Shown here piece after piece: positions 22,082-33,390 of a stretch of 64,000 bases of DNA. Position numbers and translations under genes: made by a program. Below the pieces are notes generated by a model. That model saw nothing but the letters and a program-made list of their open reading frames with translations, was not told where the DNA came from and ran no database searches. How positions within the stretch are numbered: position 1 is the first letter of the stretch; each line of letters opens with the position of its first letter. The DNA lies in assembly GCA_026018925.1 (NCBI GenBank), contig JAKSZU010000005.1, positions 20,880,779 through 20,944,778 of the forward strand. Reading direction: 5' to 3'. This DNA comes from Tupaia tana. Lineage: Eukaryota; Chordata; Mammalia; Scandentia; Tupaiidae.

Positions 22082-23109
22082 TATGTGTTTGTAAGTACTG
22101 GAAAACTTTTCTGTATAACAATCTTTGTACAGAGGAAAAAGTTATTAGAACATCATTTGCCCCAGTTCACAACACTGGCTACAATTGCCTTTTACCCTGC
22201 TCTACTTAAAGAGGGAAAAATTTTATTGTTGGATGTTAGTCAGGGATGTGTCTCACGTTAAAACAGAAAAATTAAAGCCACTGGCTGCCCTCCTGAAACT
22301 GAAGCTATAAACGCTTCACCGAGAAATGCCCTTGGTTCTTCAGCAACTTCATACTGGGTGTCTTGCTCTCAGATCTCTTGTTGCTCGAGAGTGTGAAGGT
22401 GAGTTAGCATCTGTGCACCACCTTGTGTTCATTCATTCATTCATTCATTGAATAAAGAAATATTGAATGACTTTATGGCCTGACCCAACCACTGCATTTC
22501 AAATGCCTCAGTGAGCAGACCTCTGCAGGCCTACATCTAAGCCTGGCACTTACAACTAGGGGACGCTGTGCAGGTAACTGATTTGGCCTCCCTGTGCCTT
22601 GTTTGCTCCATCTGCCACATGGAGAACCTAACACTGTTTACCTGATATGGCTATGGATAGAAGCTGGAAAAAGTGACTCCCCTTTCCAGAAAAGCAGAAA
22701 TCACAATACTCCTATTTCCCTGCATGCTACTTTTAGCTTTTCCTAAGAGTTTTCACATATATGATCTTATCTTATTCTCACATTAGCTCTGTAAGGTAGT
22801 AAAGATGACCTCTGTTTTATTCAAGAGCTAAGAAAACTGAAGCCAAAGGAGGGTTGTAACAGCATCACCCCCACCTTGTGTCCTTCAGTATATGAAAGTG
22901 CTCCTTGTAGAAAATTACATAATGACAAAAATATTGTAAATGTAGCAGACATCAGTGCATAGCCTTGGAGTTCTATTTTTGTCTGTCATAGACGACCATC
23001 TGTAGGTTCCCCGAATGGCTTGGGCAAGTACTCCTTTGTTACAGACCTACTGATGCCCCAAATCCCACTATTACCAATCCATTTATTTAATGTAAATATT
23101 GACCTTTTT
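22082..23109. other. Unique sequence with (TCAT)n
   Basis: Only a short (TTCA)n run at about 22430-22450 is identifiable. No gene seen. Confidence 0.45.
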
Positions 23110-23125
23110 AAAAATAATATTAGTT

Positions 23126-23381
23126 GGGAACCAGCAGTTAGCGTAATGGCTATGTCGCTGGACTCCCACGTAGTCGACCGCGGTTCGCGTCCCGGACCCG
23201 GTGGCTTAAAACTCACGCCGGGCGCGTGTGCATGCGTGCCCAAGATCCCGAGAGAATGGAGGAGAAGGGATTGCGGCGTGACCATCCCCCCTGGGGGGTG
23301 ATTTATCTCTTTCTGTCTCTATGTCTCTCTCTGTCTGTCTGGTGAGCGCACGCGCCCTATAGCGAAAATCTCTCCAAAAAG
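23126..23381 (+). mobile_element. SINE-A copy, young, B-box C variant, TSD
   Basis: GGGAACCAGCAGTTAGCGTA start, B box GGTTCGCGTCCC (C variant), TTAAAACTCACGCCGGGCGC, tail ending TATAGCGAAAATCTCTCC. It shares GGGAACC and TCTCTATGTC with the copy at 26983. TSD AAAATAATATTAGT flanks it. Confidence 0.96.
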
Positions 23382-23699
23382 AAAATAATATTAGTCAAAA
23401 ATGGACCTAGATGTACAGTGAGAACATACTTAGTCTATAATGCTTTGAAGCACAGGACTTCGTCGGCTTTGTTTCTGAAAGCTAGAAGCTGGGTAGAAAG
23501 AGAGATATGGGGTCTGGAGAGAGCTGACATTTAGAGAAAAAGAAACACAGGAAGCTGCGAAGGCATCCACATAGCCCTCCTGGTCTCCTGGACTTCTCAG
23601 CCCCAGGATAAGCCCCTCAGAAGAATGAGTGTGGTGTGTTGCCCAGACGCAAAGGGACTCACAGAACATGTCCAGTACAACTTCCAGACACAGTCCTCA

Positions 23700-23960
23700 G
23701 GGATTATCAGCTGACCCTGTTGGCTCTGCTGAATCTAATTTACACTTTCATTAATAAAAGCAAAGTTGCTGCGCTCCTGGCTGTGCTGATAAACCTGCAC
23801 TTACCTCTTGACTAAAGCTGATCCTCAGGATAGCACCAAAGACGGCATGGACTTCACTATTTTTGCTTTATTTTAATGAGGTGCTAAATATGCTGTTTAA
23901 TTATAAGCACTTAATTTCCAGTGATGTCAGTGGCTTTGCTGCTGAGGGACGCCCAAGGCA
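23700..23960. other. Candidate conserved non-coding block
   Basis: Repeat-free sequence with several TAAT/ATTA cores (CATTAATAAAAGCAAAG, TTTAATTATAAGCACTTAAT) and GCTGATAAA motifs, with no sustained frame. The suggestion of regulatory conservation rests on texture alone. Confidence 0.25.
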
Positions 23961-24549
23961 GAGACCATGGGACACAAGGGATTCTCATTCCATAGGAACA
24001 TGTGGGCTCAGCACACAGGCATGTGAAAGTGCAGGGGGCCTTTTAGGTAATGTCTAGGAGTAGCTGGCTTCCATTTGAGATTTTGTGGAAAGAGCAAAGC
24101 AGGGGAGAGAAATTTCTGGAAAGGTGTGGAGTCATAGTTCAATAGACACAACATAGGTTATGTCTGGGTGTATGAATTCTCTTCTGCTATTTTAAACTAG
24201 ATTCATGGAAAAGTTCAACTGACAGACCAGTTATTAATGGATTTGATAGATTCCAAACTACATATGGAAATATTTTTTATGTGAGAGGAACAGAGTGCAC
24301 GTTACTTTATTTTCCTTTTACACAGAAAAATTTTTATTGTTTTTTTTTATTTTCCAAGATGTAGCATGTTTGCTGTAGTAATTAAAGGAAACAGGAGAAA
24401 AAAAGCATTGATAAATTATTAGTTTTTATATATGTATTATTTGTATCCATAGCATACATTTTATCTCAAAAAGTATTGAGTATTTTTGTTATTTTATCAT
24501 CTTATTTACTATTTTAATTGATTGCCAATATGCTAATTTATAACTATAA
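23961..24549. other. Unique AT-rich spacer
   Basis: No gene or repeat recognised. Confidence 0.4.
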
Positions 24550-24572
24550 CATGATATATATTTTTTAAAGAA

Positions 24573-24732
24573 TTCTTTCTTTCTTTCTTTATTATTATTA
24601 TTTCACATGAGTTTGGTCAGGGAAAGACAGAGAGAGAGAGAGGAAGCCACCAGGTCTGGGACTCGAACTGTGGTCAGCCATGTGGGAATTCCAGTGCCTT
24701 AACCACCACACCACCTGCTGGTGGTTAAGGCG
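24573..24732 (-). mobile_element. SINE-S copy with a long TSD
   Basis: A body-less SINE: (TTTC)n/(ATT)n tail, GGTCAGGGAAAGACAGAG, short (GA)n, then the reversed head GACTCGAACTGTGGTCAGCC. Flanks CATGATATATATTTTTTAAA and CATGATATATTTTTTAAAGA form a TSD of about 20 bp, so it inserted in this short form. Confidence 0.9.
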
Positions 24733-24819
24733 CATGATATATTTTTTAAAGAATCCCATGTAGGGACATTTGTGCTATTAACAGATTGTTTATATAAATT
24801 CAACAAAGCTATTAATAGT

Positions 24820-25071
24820 TTTTTTTTCATTTTTTTTGGAGATTGTTGCTATAGGGTGTGTGTGCTCACCAGAGAGACTGAGAGACAGAAAGTGAAAAAT
24901 CACCACCCAGCAGGGATGGCCATACTGTAATCCTTTATCCATTCTCCTCTCGGGATTTTGGGCACACAGGCACACTTGCCCAGCATGACGCTTAAGCTAC
25001 CAGGTCTGGGACTCAAACTGCACTTGACTCTGGGAGTCCAGTGACATAACCATTATGCCATCTGCTGGTCC
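24820..25071 (-). mobile_element. SINE-A copy with TSD
   Basis: Plus strand: T-rich tail, GTTGCTATAGGGTGTGTGTG, GGGATTTTGGGCACACAGGC, reversed head ending CCATCTGCTGGTCC. TSD TATTAATAGT at both ends. Confidence 0.88.
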
Positions 25072-25276
25072 TTATTAATAGTATATTTAAGTTTAATACT
25101 ATTTAAAAATAATTTCCTAGAAAGAAAATAACTACATCCAAACCTATGCAATTTTCTAGTGCTTTGAAGTATGAACTATACATTGCAAACTCACCCTCCA
25201 TGAAGTCCGTAGTGGGTATGAATTCATAAGAAATGTTGTAAATGAGGGTCTATTTCCCCTTGCAACTTGATAATTC

Positions 25277-25543
25277 TTTTTTTTTTTCTTGGAGAGGTTT
25301 TTATTACTATAGGGCGTGTGCACTCACCAGAAAGACAGAAAGAGATAGAGAGACAGAAAGCAAGAAATCACCCCCCAGGGGTGATGGCCATGCCGCAATC
25401 CCTTCTCCTCCATTCTCCTCTCGGGATCTTGGGCACGCACGCACACACGCCCGGCATGACTTTAAGCCATCAGGTCTGGGACTTGAACCGTGGTCGGCTA
25501 TATGGGAGTTCAGCGACATAGCCATTACACTAACTGCTGGTCC
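25277..25543 (-). mobile_element. SINE-A copy, young
   Basis: Poly(T), then GGTTTTTATTACTATAGGGC (small insertion in the TTTGCTATAG motif), AGAAATCACCCCCCAGG, CGGGATCTTGGGCACGCACG and the reversed head ending CTAACTGCTGGTCC. The flanks give only a weak TSD. Confidence 0.9.
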
Positions 25544-25659
25544 TGACCTTGCTAACTCTTTAAATTACCATTTTGGCACTAAAATTACATAGAAAAAAAC
25601 AGATATTCTTAAAAAAAATTGGAAATTATTTAGTCGTATTCTTCAGATTGTTTAATTAT

Positions 25660-26112
25660 CTCTTTTTAAATTTTCTACTAGGTATCCAACTTGCACATCC
25701 ATGTTTATTGCAGCATAATTCACAATTGCTAAGAACATCTAAATGTCCAAAAAAGTGGTGCCCGGGTTTAAAAACTGTGGCACACATATACTATGGAATA
25801 TTACTTAGCCATAAGAAACAATGAAACCTATTGTTTGATTCAAAGTGGATGAATATGGAAGATGTAATGGAGAGTGAAGTGAGCCAGATTTTGAAAGATC
25901 CACACTATATACCCCTACTCAATATGTACCAAATGTCTGCACTCTATGGTAGAAATGGAAAGATCTGAATACATGAAAGTAGAGAGGATAAGTATCTTTG
26001 AGAGACTGTAAGGGAATGTAAGAGACAAAGGAAAGAAACACCATACAAAAGAATGTAAAATTCTCTGTTGAAAGAAAAGTTCTGTAACTTTTACTCTATA
26101 ATAATGATAAAC
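25660..26112 (+). mobile_element. L1 3' end (ORF2 C terminus and 3' UTR)
   Basis: Contains the nearly unbroken end of L1 ORF2, with CLLQHNSQLLRTSKCP and a YYGILLSHKKQ terminus typical of the family, followed by AGTGGATGAATATGGAAGATG and 3' UTR-like sequence. It is 5'-truncated; no active copy. Confidence 0.85.
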
Positions 26113-26370
26113 AGGACCAGCAGATGGTGTAATGGTTATGTCACAGGACTCCCACGTAGTGAATCGCAGTTTGAGTCCCAGACTCTGTGTCTTAAAACTT
26201 GTGCTGGGAGTGTGTGCATGCGTGCCCAAAATCCTAAGAGGTGATTGAAGGAGAAGGGATATCAGCATGGCCTTCCCACTGGAGGGAGATTTCTCATTTT
26301 CTGTCTCTCTGTTTCTGTGTCTCCAGCAAGTGTACAATCCCTATAGCAAAAATTCCTCTTAAAAAATTAA
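26113..26370 (+). mobile_element. SINE-A copy, middle-aged
   Basis: AGGACCAGCAGATGGTGTAATGG, B-box-like CAGTTTGAGTCCC, GCATGCGTGCCCAAAATCC, tail CCCTATAGCAAAAATTCCTC. It abuts the L1 3' end. Confidence 0.88.
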
Positions 26371-26647
26371 AAACAACTTTTCAATGTATTAATTAGAGCT
26401 CTTGATATACTATGTAGTTAACCTTTAGTCATGTACTTTTTAAAAAAATTTTGTTATGGTGAACTTAGAGGAACAGGAGACTAAACTATACACAAAGGAA
26501 CATATAAATATTTTCCAGTGAGTTTTACCTTTCGTAATATGCTTTTTAAAGATCTCCCAAACCAATTCCAAAAGTGTAGAAATAATTTATTGTATTTTAC
26601 CCATAAAATCCATATAGAATTAAGTTTAGTAAGAAACAGAAGCCTTA

Positions 26648-26938
26648 ATTTTCTTTTTTCATAGGTTTTTGCCCATAGGGCATAAGTGCTCACAAGAGAC
26701 AAGAGAGAAAGAGACAGAGAAAGGCAAAGTGAGAAATCACCCCCCCCACACACACACACACACACACAAGTGAAATGGCCACATAACAATCCCTTCTCCT
26801 CCACTTTCTTCTTGGGATTTTGAGCACACACACATACATGCACCCGGCAAGATTTTCAAACTGCCAGGTCTGGAACTCAAACTGTGGTCAGCCATGTAGG
26901 AGTCCAACACCTTAATCACTACATCATCTACAGGCCCT
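26648..26938 (-). mobile_element. SINE-A copy carrying an internal (CA)n expansion
   Basis: In most copies a run of C follows AGAAATCAC. Here CCCCCCC continues into about 11 CA units (26748-26769) before the body resumes with AATGGCCACATAACAATCCC. The reversed head ends CATCATCTACAGGCCC. Confidence 0.85.
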
Positions 26939-26982
26939 AGAAAACTTAACTTTTAAATGTTTTGAAAAGTTTATCAGTTGTA

Positions 26983-27242
26983 GGGAACCAGCAGTTAGTG
27001 TAATGGCTATGTCGCTGGACTACCACGTAGTCGACCGCGGTTCGCGTCCCAGACCTGGTGGCTTAAAACTCACGCCGGGCGTGTGTGCGTGCGTGCCCAA
27101 GATCCTGAGAGGAGAATGGAGGAGAAGGGATTGCGGCATGACCATCCCCCCTGGGGGGTAATTTCTTGCTTTCTGTCTCTATGTCTTTGTCTGTTTGGCA
27201 AGCGCATGTGCCCTATAGTGAAAACCTCTTAAAAAAAAAAAT
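26983..27242 (+). mobile_element. SINE-A copy, young, B-box C variant, TSD
   Basis: GGGAACCAGCAGTTAGTGTA, GGTTCGCGTCCCAG, TTAAAACTCACGCCGGGCG, tail TATAGTGAAAACCTC and poly(A). TSD GTTTATCAGTTG at 26969-26980 and 27243-27254. Confidence 0.96.
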
Positions 27243-27386
27243 GTTTATCAGTTGCTTCAACATTATTTATTAAATATGCTGTATTTTCCCCACTGATTTG
27301 CTCATTCTTGCAGTACATTAAATCCATACACACAGGTTTTCAGCACATTTATTATTTCAGATGAATTTGAAATATGCCAGTATTCT

Positions 27387-27643
27387 GGGACCAGCAGTTA
27401 GCGTAATGGTTATGTTGCTGAACTCACATGTAGCCAACCACGGTTCAAGTCCCAGACCCGGTGGCTTAAACTCATGCCGGGCATGCGTGTGTGTGTGCTC
27501 AAGATCCTGAGAGGAGAATGGAGGAGAAGTGATTGTGGTGTGGCCATCCCCCCGGGGGGTGATTTCTCGCTTTCTATCTCTCTCTTTCTGACTAGTGCAC
27601 GCGCCCTATAGAAAAAACCTCTCAAAAAAAAAAAATTTAAAAA
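27387..27643 (+). mobile_element. SINE-A copy with TSD
   Basis: GGGACCAGCAGTTAGCGTAA, GGTTCAAGTCCCAG, GGGCATGCGTGTGTGTG, tail TATAGAAAAAACCTCTC plus A tail. TSD GCCAGTATTCT at 27376-27386 and 27644-27654. Confidence 0.95.
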
Positions 27644-27670
27644 GCCAGTATTCTTAAGAACTTTGGCTGA

Positions 27671-27924
27671 GAGACCAGCAGATGGCGTAACAGTTATACC
27701 ATTGGGCTCCCACGTAGTCAGCCGTGGTTTGAGTCCCAGACCTGGTGGCTTAAAACTCATGCCGGACGCGTGTTTGTGCATGTCCAGGATCCCAAGAGGA
27801 GACTGAAGAAGAAGGGATTGCAACATGACCATCCCCCCTGGGGAATAATTTCTTGCTTTCTGTCCCTCTGTGTCTCTCTGGTTGTCACGCTTGCCCTAAA
27901 GCAAAAATCTCTTAAAAAAAAAAA
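27671..27924 (+). mobile_element. SINE-A copy with TSD
   Basis: GAGACCAGCAGATGGCGTAA head, GGTTTGAGTCCCAG, tail CCCTAAAGCAAAAATCTC. TSD AAGAACTTTG at 27656-27665 and 27925-27934, so this copy landed just beyond the TSD of the previous one. Five untemplated-looking bases (GCTGA) lie before the head. Confidence 0.92.
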
Positions 27925-27934
27925 AAGAACTTTG

Positions 27935-28384
27935 AGTGTAATTTTGTTAGCACATATATTATTGTTGAAGGATTTATGTTTCTTAATTCAGGTTTTCTCT
28001 TAGTATCTCTCAGTGTGATATTTAATGATGGCATACACATTTTAAAATCCAGCCATGAACTTTGTGTTGAATGTGTTCCTCATTGCTATAGCATCCTTGA
28101 TCTTGTTCCTCTTAATATTTTCTAAGTATTTGTCACCAATGAACTCATTATATGATGTGGTATACTGTATTATTTGTAAATAGGAACACTCTGATTTGTT
28201 CTACAGATTTTAATTGTTTTTTAAGGTCAGAAAGATTAAAATAATTACCAGTTTGCCTCTACTTTCTCTTTCTGGCTTTCTTACTTATGGTAATATGGAA
28301 TTTTTATTTTATTCAAAGCTCTAACATTTTACTATTTTGTATGTTTGATATTTTAGGTATTTTAAAAAGGTACTTACTTTATTC
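27935..28384. other. Unique AT-rich spacer
   Basis: No gene or repeat recognised. Confidence 0.4.
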
Positions 28385-28620
28385 ATTATAGAGAGCCTGT
28401 GCTTCTACAAAAAAAAGGATGGGGGAGAGAGAGAGAGAGAGCACCTTCAACAGTGTCTCATAACTCTGTGATCCCCTTTCTCCAGCTTTTCAGGGTGATG
28501 TTGGGCATGCACACATATGTACTCCGGTCAGCTGGGCTAATGATGGAATACAAGTTTGGCCATGTGGCTTCTTGCACTGTAGTTCAGCATGCTACTGACA
28601 ATACCACCTGGCTGGGCCAC
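28385..28620 (-). mobile_element. Old SINE, SINE-A or SINE-B related
   Basis: An A-rich and (GA)n left part, TTTCAGGGTGATGTTGGGC, GCATGCACACATATG and a reversed tRNA-like head ending ACCACCTGGCTGGGCC. Too diverged to assign with confidence. Confidence 0.55.
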
Positions 28621-29120
28621 TTTCAATATGTATTATCAGGATGAGCAAGCATAGCCTCTTTCTTGCTTGTTAAGTGTTTGATAAGATTGTGCACTTGATT
28701 TATTATGTCTCTTTTAAGTAGCTTAGGGATGTGGGTAGATTCTGAAAACTTTATCCTGCTTTGAACTTTTAGTGATGAGTCCCCAACTGGACACACAACT
28801 GCCTCAAAATAGACAATGTCCCTACTTTCATTGACATTAGGTCATACCATTAATTTCAGACCAATGGAATGTGAGAAAAAGTAAGCAAGAATGATGTGAG
28901 CAATATTTGACTCACTTTTTTAGAGGCAATTCATTCCTATGGATTTCTTTCTTTCAGACATGTTGTGAAATGGCAAAAACTGGAACAACCGCCATGGACT
29001 GAAAAGAGAGTAGCTAGTTACTAGTTCAATGGAGACCACTTATTTGACTGAAAGTCTTGATTGTCTCAAGAAGCAGAGTAATTTATCAGTGGAGGCCAAT
29101 ATAATCTTCTAGATCGTTAT
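28621..29120. other. Unique spacer, possibly very old repeat
   Basis: The block GGAATGTGAGAAAAAGTAAGC near 28865 resembles old mammalian repeats in style, but I cannot name a family. No gene seen. Confidence 0.35.
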
Positions 29121-29280
29121 ATGAGGAAAATAGACACACACACATGCATGCACATTTTTACACATATATGAAATATATTTATATATTTACATATTACATA
29201 TACAGTATGTACATAACATACAATATGCACATATAACACATGTACATATATATTTAAGTGATTATATATTTTTTTCTTTC
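29121..29280. repeat. CA/TA-rich low-complexity block
   Basis: CACACACATGCATGCACAT passes into repeated ATATTTACATAT/ACATATAC words. Confidence 0.8.
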
Positions 29281-29672
29281 TTATGACAGTTTAGTACATA
29301 CCCTAATTAACAGACATAAATATAGTTACATCTTTTCATCATTTTTGATCTGGAATATTGTTAACTATAGAATGGAACATAAAGCTAGCCTACTAACCTT
29401 TTAATATGATGACAGAATTATTTACTACTATTTAACTTCAGGTTTTTATATGCATTTCCATTAATAGAATGGTCTGTATTGGGAGACAGGATGCCATAAA
29501 AACATGGTCTTTAAAAACCAAACATCCTCCGTTTAAATCATGTTTTTGTTGCTTAGTGGCTTCAACCTTAAAGACAATTGCCATCTCTGTATTTTACTTC
29601 CTTCATATTTGATATTAGGAAATGTCATTGCTCATAACCCAATGATTAATATGATAATAAACTGAGTGAATA

Positions 29673-29803
29673 TGAGGTATATTCAAAAACTTTATGAAAA
29701 GTGCTTATTAAGAAATAACTATGCACAAAATTTAACTTTCTTTGCACCCAAATAAGTTCATGCTTCAATTCCATTTTTCTGTGAACTTTTTGAAATCTCG
29801 TTA
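29673..29803 (-). mobile_element. Mariner-type MITE, reverse orientation
   Basis: Left arm TATATTCAAAAACTTTATG, right arm CTGTGAACTTTTTGAAATC next to TA. The interior is in reverse relative to 21951, with CTTTGCACCCAAATAAG and TTCAATTCCATTTTTC. Confidence 0.85.
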
Positions 29804-30644
29804 TATAAATAAAGTGCTTCAAGTAGTACTTGACAGAGCAAATGTTCACTGAATGCTATTACTGTTGTCATTACCATGAATGAGTACAATTTTGTTGATG
29901 TTTTTAGTGCTCAGATTGTCCAGCTGACCTTATTAAACCAATAATATTTCTTTTCCATCTTTGTTTCTATGCCATGGAAAACTTCCTCCATGTTTTGAAG
30001 TTTTTTTATTTTTATCTTTTTCCACACTTGTAATTTATTCTAAGAAAGTTTTTCTACCAAAGGCATCTGCCTCTTTGCCATGATTATTTTACCTTCTTTC
30101 ACTGGTCTTATTTTAAGATTGATACTTCCTGGAAACTAACCTCTCTAACCCATCACCATAAGGCTGAGCATTCTCAAAAGTTAATACTTCCCTAAAATGA
30201 AAGCTTAAAAATCTGCAGATAGTTTGTTGCACAGGGTCCAAGAAACTGTTCTCTGCCACATTAGAGTGAGACTATGGGGACTGTTCAGGTTAACTCTTGA
30301 AACCATTCAATCTTTTCACCCATTTTTCCTTTGCTCACGAAAGTGCCTAACTACAGATCAAATGTGTCTGTTCCTTCTGTTTGTACAGTAGGATTATCAG
30401 AGGACAGGTATGGGTTGGATGGAAGTGGGGAACTGGAGATAAGTAACTTTGGTGTCGTCTTCAAGCCATGTTGATATAGCACTTACACATCTTCCTGTCA
30501 CCCACCTTAAAGCTATTGGGAATTTCTATGTGTAATGAACATGAGAACATGTATTTACAAGAAATATAATTAGCTACAGACCAGCCACTCTACTGCCAAG
30601 AAAACGACAGGTCAAATGACCAGGATATAAGCAAAAGTAGTTAT
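29804..30644. other. Unique spacer
   Basis: No gene or repeat recognised. Confidence 0.4.
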
Positions 30645-30855
30645 GGTTATTGTAGCAAGTTGAATTGTCCCCCTCCTCCAAAAAAAGACATTAAGTACTA
30701 ACCCCCAGTACTCGTGAATAAGATTTTATTTGAAAATAGAATCATCAAATATGTAATAAAGTTAAGATGAAGTCATACTGGGTTAGAGTGGGCCCAAGTT
30801 AAATGACTAGTGTATTTATTGCAGGAAAAAAGAATATTTGTACACAGAGACCAAG

Positions 30856-30898
<43 letters not shown>

Positions 30899-31153
30899 TA
30901 CACACACAGAACACCATTTGAAGACAAAGATGGAGTCATGCAGCTATAAACCAAAGGATGCCTTAGATTGCTGGCAACTACAAGAAGCTAGAAGAGGCAT
31001 GTAGGGATTTCTCCCTTCAGGGATAGTCTGACCTTACTGACATTTTAATTTCAGACTTCCAGGTTCCAGAATTGTGAGAGCATAAATGTCTATTGTTTTA
31101 AGCCATCTCGTTTGTGGTACTTTGTGATGAAGCTCCAGAAAAAGTATTAAAAT
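30645..31153 (+). mobile_element. MLT1-type MaLR 5' LTR
   Basis: The blocks GTTGAATTGTCCCCCTCC, ACTAACCCCCAGTACTCGTG, GGTTCCAGAATTGTGAGAG and TTTTAAGCCATCTCGTTTG follow MLT1 LTR order. A (CA)n microsatellite (30858-30894) has grown inside and lengthens it. It is a non-coding regulatory repeat of an extinct element. Confidence 0.85.
30858..30894 (+). repeat. (CA)n microsatellite inside the LTR
   Basis: About 18 perfect CA units followed by interrupted ACAAACATACACACACAG. Confidence 0.97.
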
Positions 31154-31236
31154 GTAGGTACCAGTAAGTGGAGTGCTAAAATAGCATATATTTAAAAATA
31201 TGAAAGTGAAAAAAGGGGGTAAGTTTGTTTTCATTT
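31154..31236 (+). mobile_element. MaLR internal region, first part
   Basis: Directly after the LTR, TAGGTACCAGTAAGTGGAGT then AAAATATGAAAGTG recalls the start of MaLR internal sequence. It continues after the SINE at 31510. I see no usable coding frame. Confidence 0.65.
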
Positions 31237-31509
31237 TTTTTTTTTTTTTTTTTTTTTAGAGAGAGATTTTTGCTATAGGGTGCGTACACTTGCCAGAGAG
31301 TCAGAGAGAGACAGAGACAGAAAGTAAGAAATCCCTCCCCAGGAAGGATGACCACACTGCAATTCCTTCTCTTCCATTCTCCTCTTGGGATTTTGGGCAT
31401 GCATGCACACACGTCCAGAGTGAGTTTTAAGCTACTAGGTCCCAGACTCAAACTATGGTTGACTATGTGGGAGTCCAGTGACAGAAGCATTATGTCATTT
31501 GCTGGTCCC
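31237..31509 (-). mobile_element. SINE-A copy inserted in the MaLR
   Basis: About 23 T, TTTTTGCTATAGGGTGCGT, TTGGGATTTTGGGCATGC, reversed head ending CATTTGCTGGTCCC. It separates the two parts of the MaLR internal region and is therefore younger. Confidence 0.9.
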
Positions 31510-31981
31510 AATGTTGGAAAAATTTTAAAGCATGTGATAAAATAAGCTTAGATGGCCTAGCAGAGACTGTTGGAGGAAATGTGGTCTTTGAAGGCAATTC
31601 TGTTGAGGGCTTGAAAAGAAATGAGAAGTATAGAAAAAGATTATATAGTCTTGTGATTATCTGTAACTTCATGAACGTAATAGTTAAAAGAGAAACATTA
31701 GAGATTCTTCCAACAAGGTTGCAGAAGAAAATAATTAAAATACTATTTGACAGCAGAGGAAAAGCAGTTGTTGTTATAAAGTTGAATATTTGGATGAATT
31801 GTGTTTTCCTGTTGTGGGGAAAATAGAACTTATAAGTGATAAACTTGATTATTTTGCTGGAGATTTTCACAGAAAGTGTATAAGACATGGCCTGGTTTCT
31901 CCTCACTGCTTATAATAAATTCTGAGAAGAAAGATATAAAATAAGGAAGAGTCAATTAACAAAAAAAAATAAACAGTTATT
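31510..31981 (+). mobile_element. MaLR internal region, second part
   Basis: Assigned by position between the 5' LTR (30645) and 3' LTR remnant (32264). Its A-rich text looks like decayed internal sequence, with no frame that I would call functional. Confidence 0.5.
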
Positions 31982-32237
31982 GGGGCTAGCAGATGGCATG
32001 GTGGTTATCCCATATGGCTGACCACGGTTAGAGTACCACACCTGGAAGTATAAAAATTACACCAGGGGCATGTGCATGTGTGCTCAAAAACCCAAGACGA
32101 GAACAGAGTATAAAAGATTGTGGTGGTGTCATTCCCCATGAGGGGTGATCTCTCAATGTTTCTCTCTCTCTGATGAGCACATGCATCCTATGGTAAAAAA
32201 CCTTGAAACAAACAAACAAACAAACAAACAAACAAAA
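31982..32237 (+). mobile_element. SINE-A-like copy with an (AAAC)n tail
   Basis: Head TTGGGGCTAGCAGATGGCAT, GACCACGGTTAGAGTACC, tail ATGCATCCTATGGTAAAAAA, then (CAAA)n at 32206-32237. Part of the head is deleted. Confidence 0.8.
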
Positions 32238-32263
32238 ACTGGTGATTAATAACTTGTAAAATT

Positions 32264-32365
32264 CTTACATTTCAAACAGCTAGCCTCCAGAAGTGGGAGA
32301 GAATAAATATCTGTTGTTTTAAGCCACCCAGTTTGTGCTCCTTTGTTGTAACAGTCCTAGGATAT
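32264..32365 (+). mobile_element. MLT1-type 3' LTR remnant
   Basis: AGCCTCCAGAAGTGGGAGAG, AATAAATATCTGTTG, TTTTAAGCCACCCAGTTTGT is the 3' third of an MLT1 LTR, in the same orientation as 30645. It closes the element. Confidence 0.85.
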
Positions 32366-33390
32366 TAATATGACTGCTAAGAGAAAACTGAAAAGTTTTA
32401 GTTTTTCCTTCTCAGTCTAACACTATAAACAGGAAACTTGGAGGAATGGTCTTTAACCACTGTCAATTAATGATGATATTAGCTTTGACTTTAAGAAGCT
32501 ACAAAAGAGAGTAAGTTAAATAACAAGTATGTAGAAGAGAGTAAATAAGAAATAGATGAAAATAAAAAGTATAAAAATAGAGGCAGCACTAGTTATTTGA
32601 AAAGTTTATAGAATTATAAAACTCTAATGAGCTTGATCAATGGAAAATGAGAGAAAATACACATTAACAATATCGTCCTTCAAATGTTATAGGGATATTA
32701 TGGTAATATTGGGAAAAACTTTATACCAGCAAATCTGACAATATAGATAAAATTGAAAAAAGCATCAAAATTAACATTATGAAATGTGACATATTTACAC
32801 AGTTCTTTGCCTATTAAATATATTCACTATGAAATAAAAAACCTTTTCCTCAAAAAATGTTGCAGTCCAAAAAAAAATGTTGCAGGCCAGAATTCACTAG
32901 TGAATTCTATTTAAAAAAAAAAAAAAAGAAGAAGATAACACCAGTCTTGCACAAACATTTACAGAAATTTTAAATAGAAAAATTGTTCAACTGGGATTAT
33001 TAAGCAAGCATAATCAATACCAAAATGTGACAAAGGCATTACAAGGAATGAAATACAGACAAATAGCTCCCATAAACATAAAAACAAAATGATTAAGAGA
33101 ATATAAACATATCCAATTCAACAAAAGATAATATATTTTGATTATGTATAGTTGCACCTATTTGTTCAACATTTCAAAATCAATTACCATCATTCACCTC
33201 ACTAACAAGATGAAGTAGAAAAAATAATTTTCTCATTAGATGCAAAAAAACCTCTTAATGTAATGTAACAAACAGACATTATTTTTAAAAATCAACAAAT
33301 TCAAACAAAATGGAAAGTCCTTATTCTAGTTTAGAGAAATCTACAAAAATAAAAACCAAAGTTAACATCACAGTTCATAAAACATTATTT

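Noticed and set aside
18250-23125. SINE-free gap as proof of a protected regulatory domain
   Set aside because: At this insertion density a 4.9-kb gap is expected often enough by chance; kept only as weak support.
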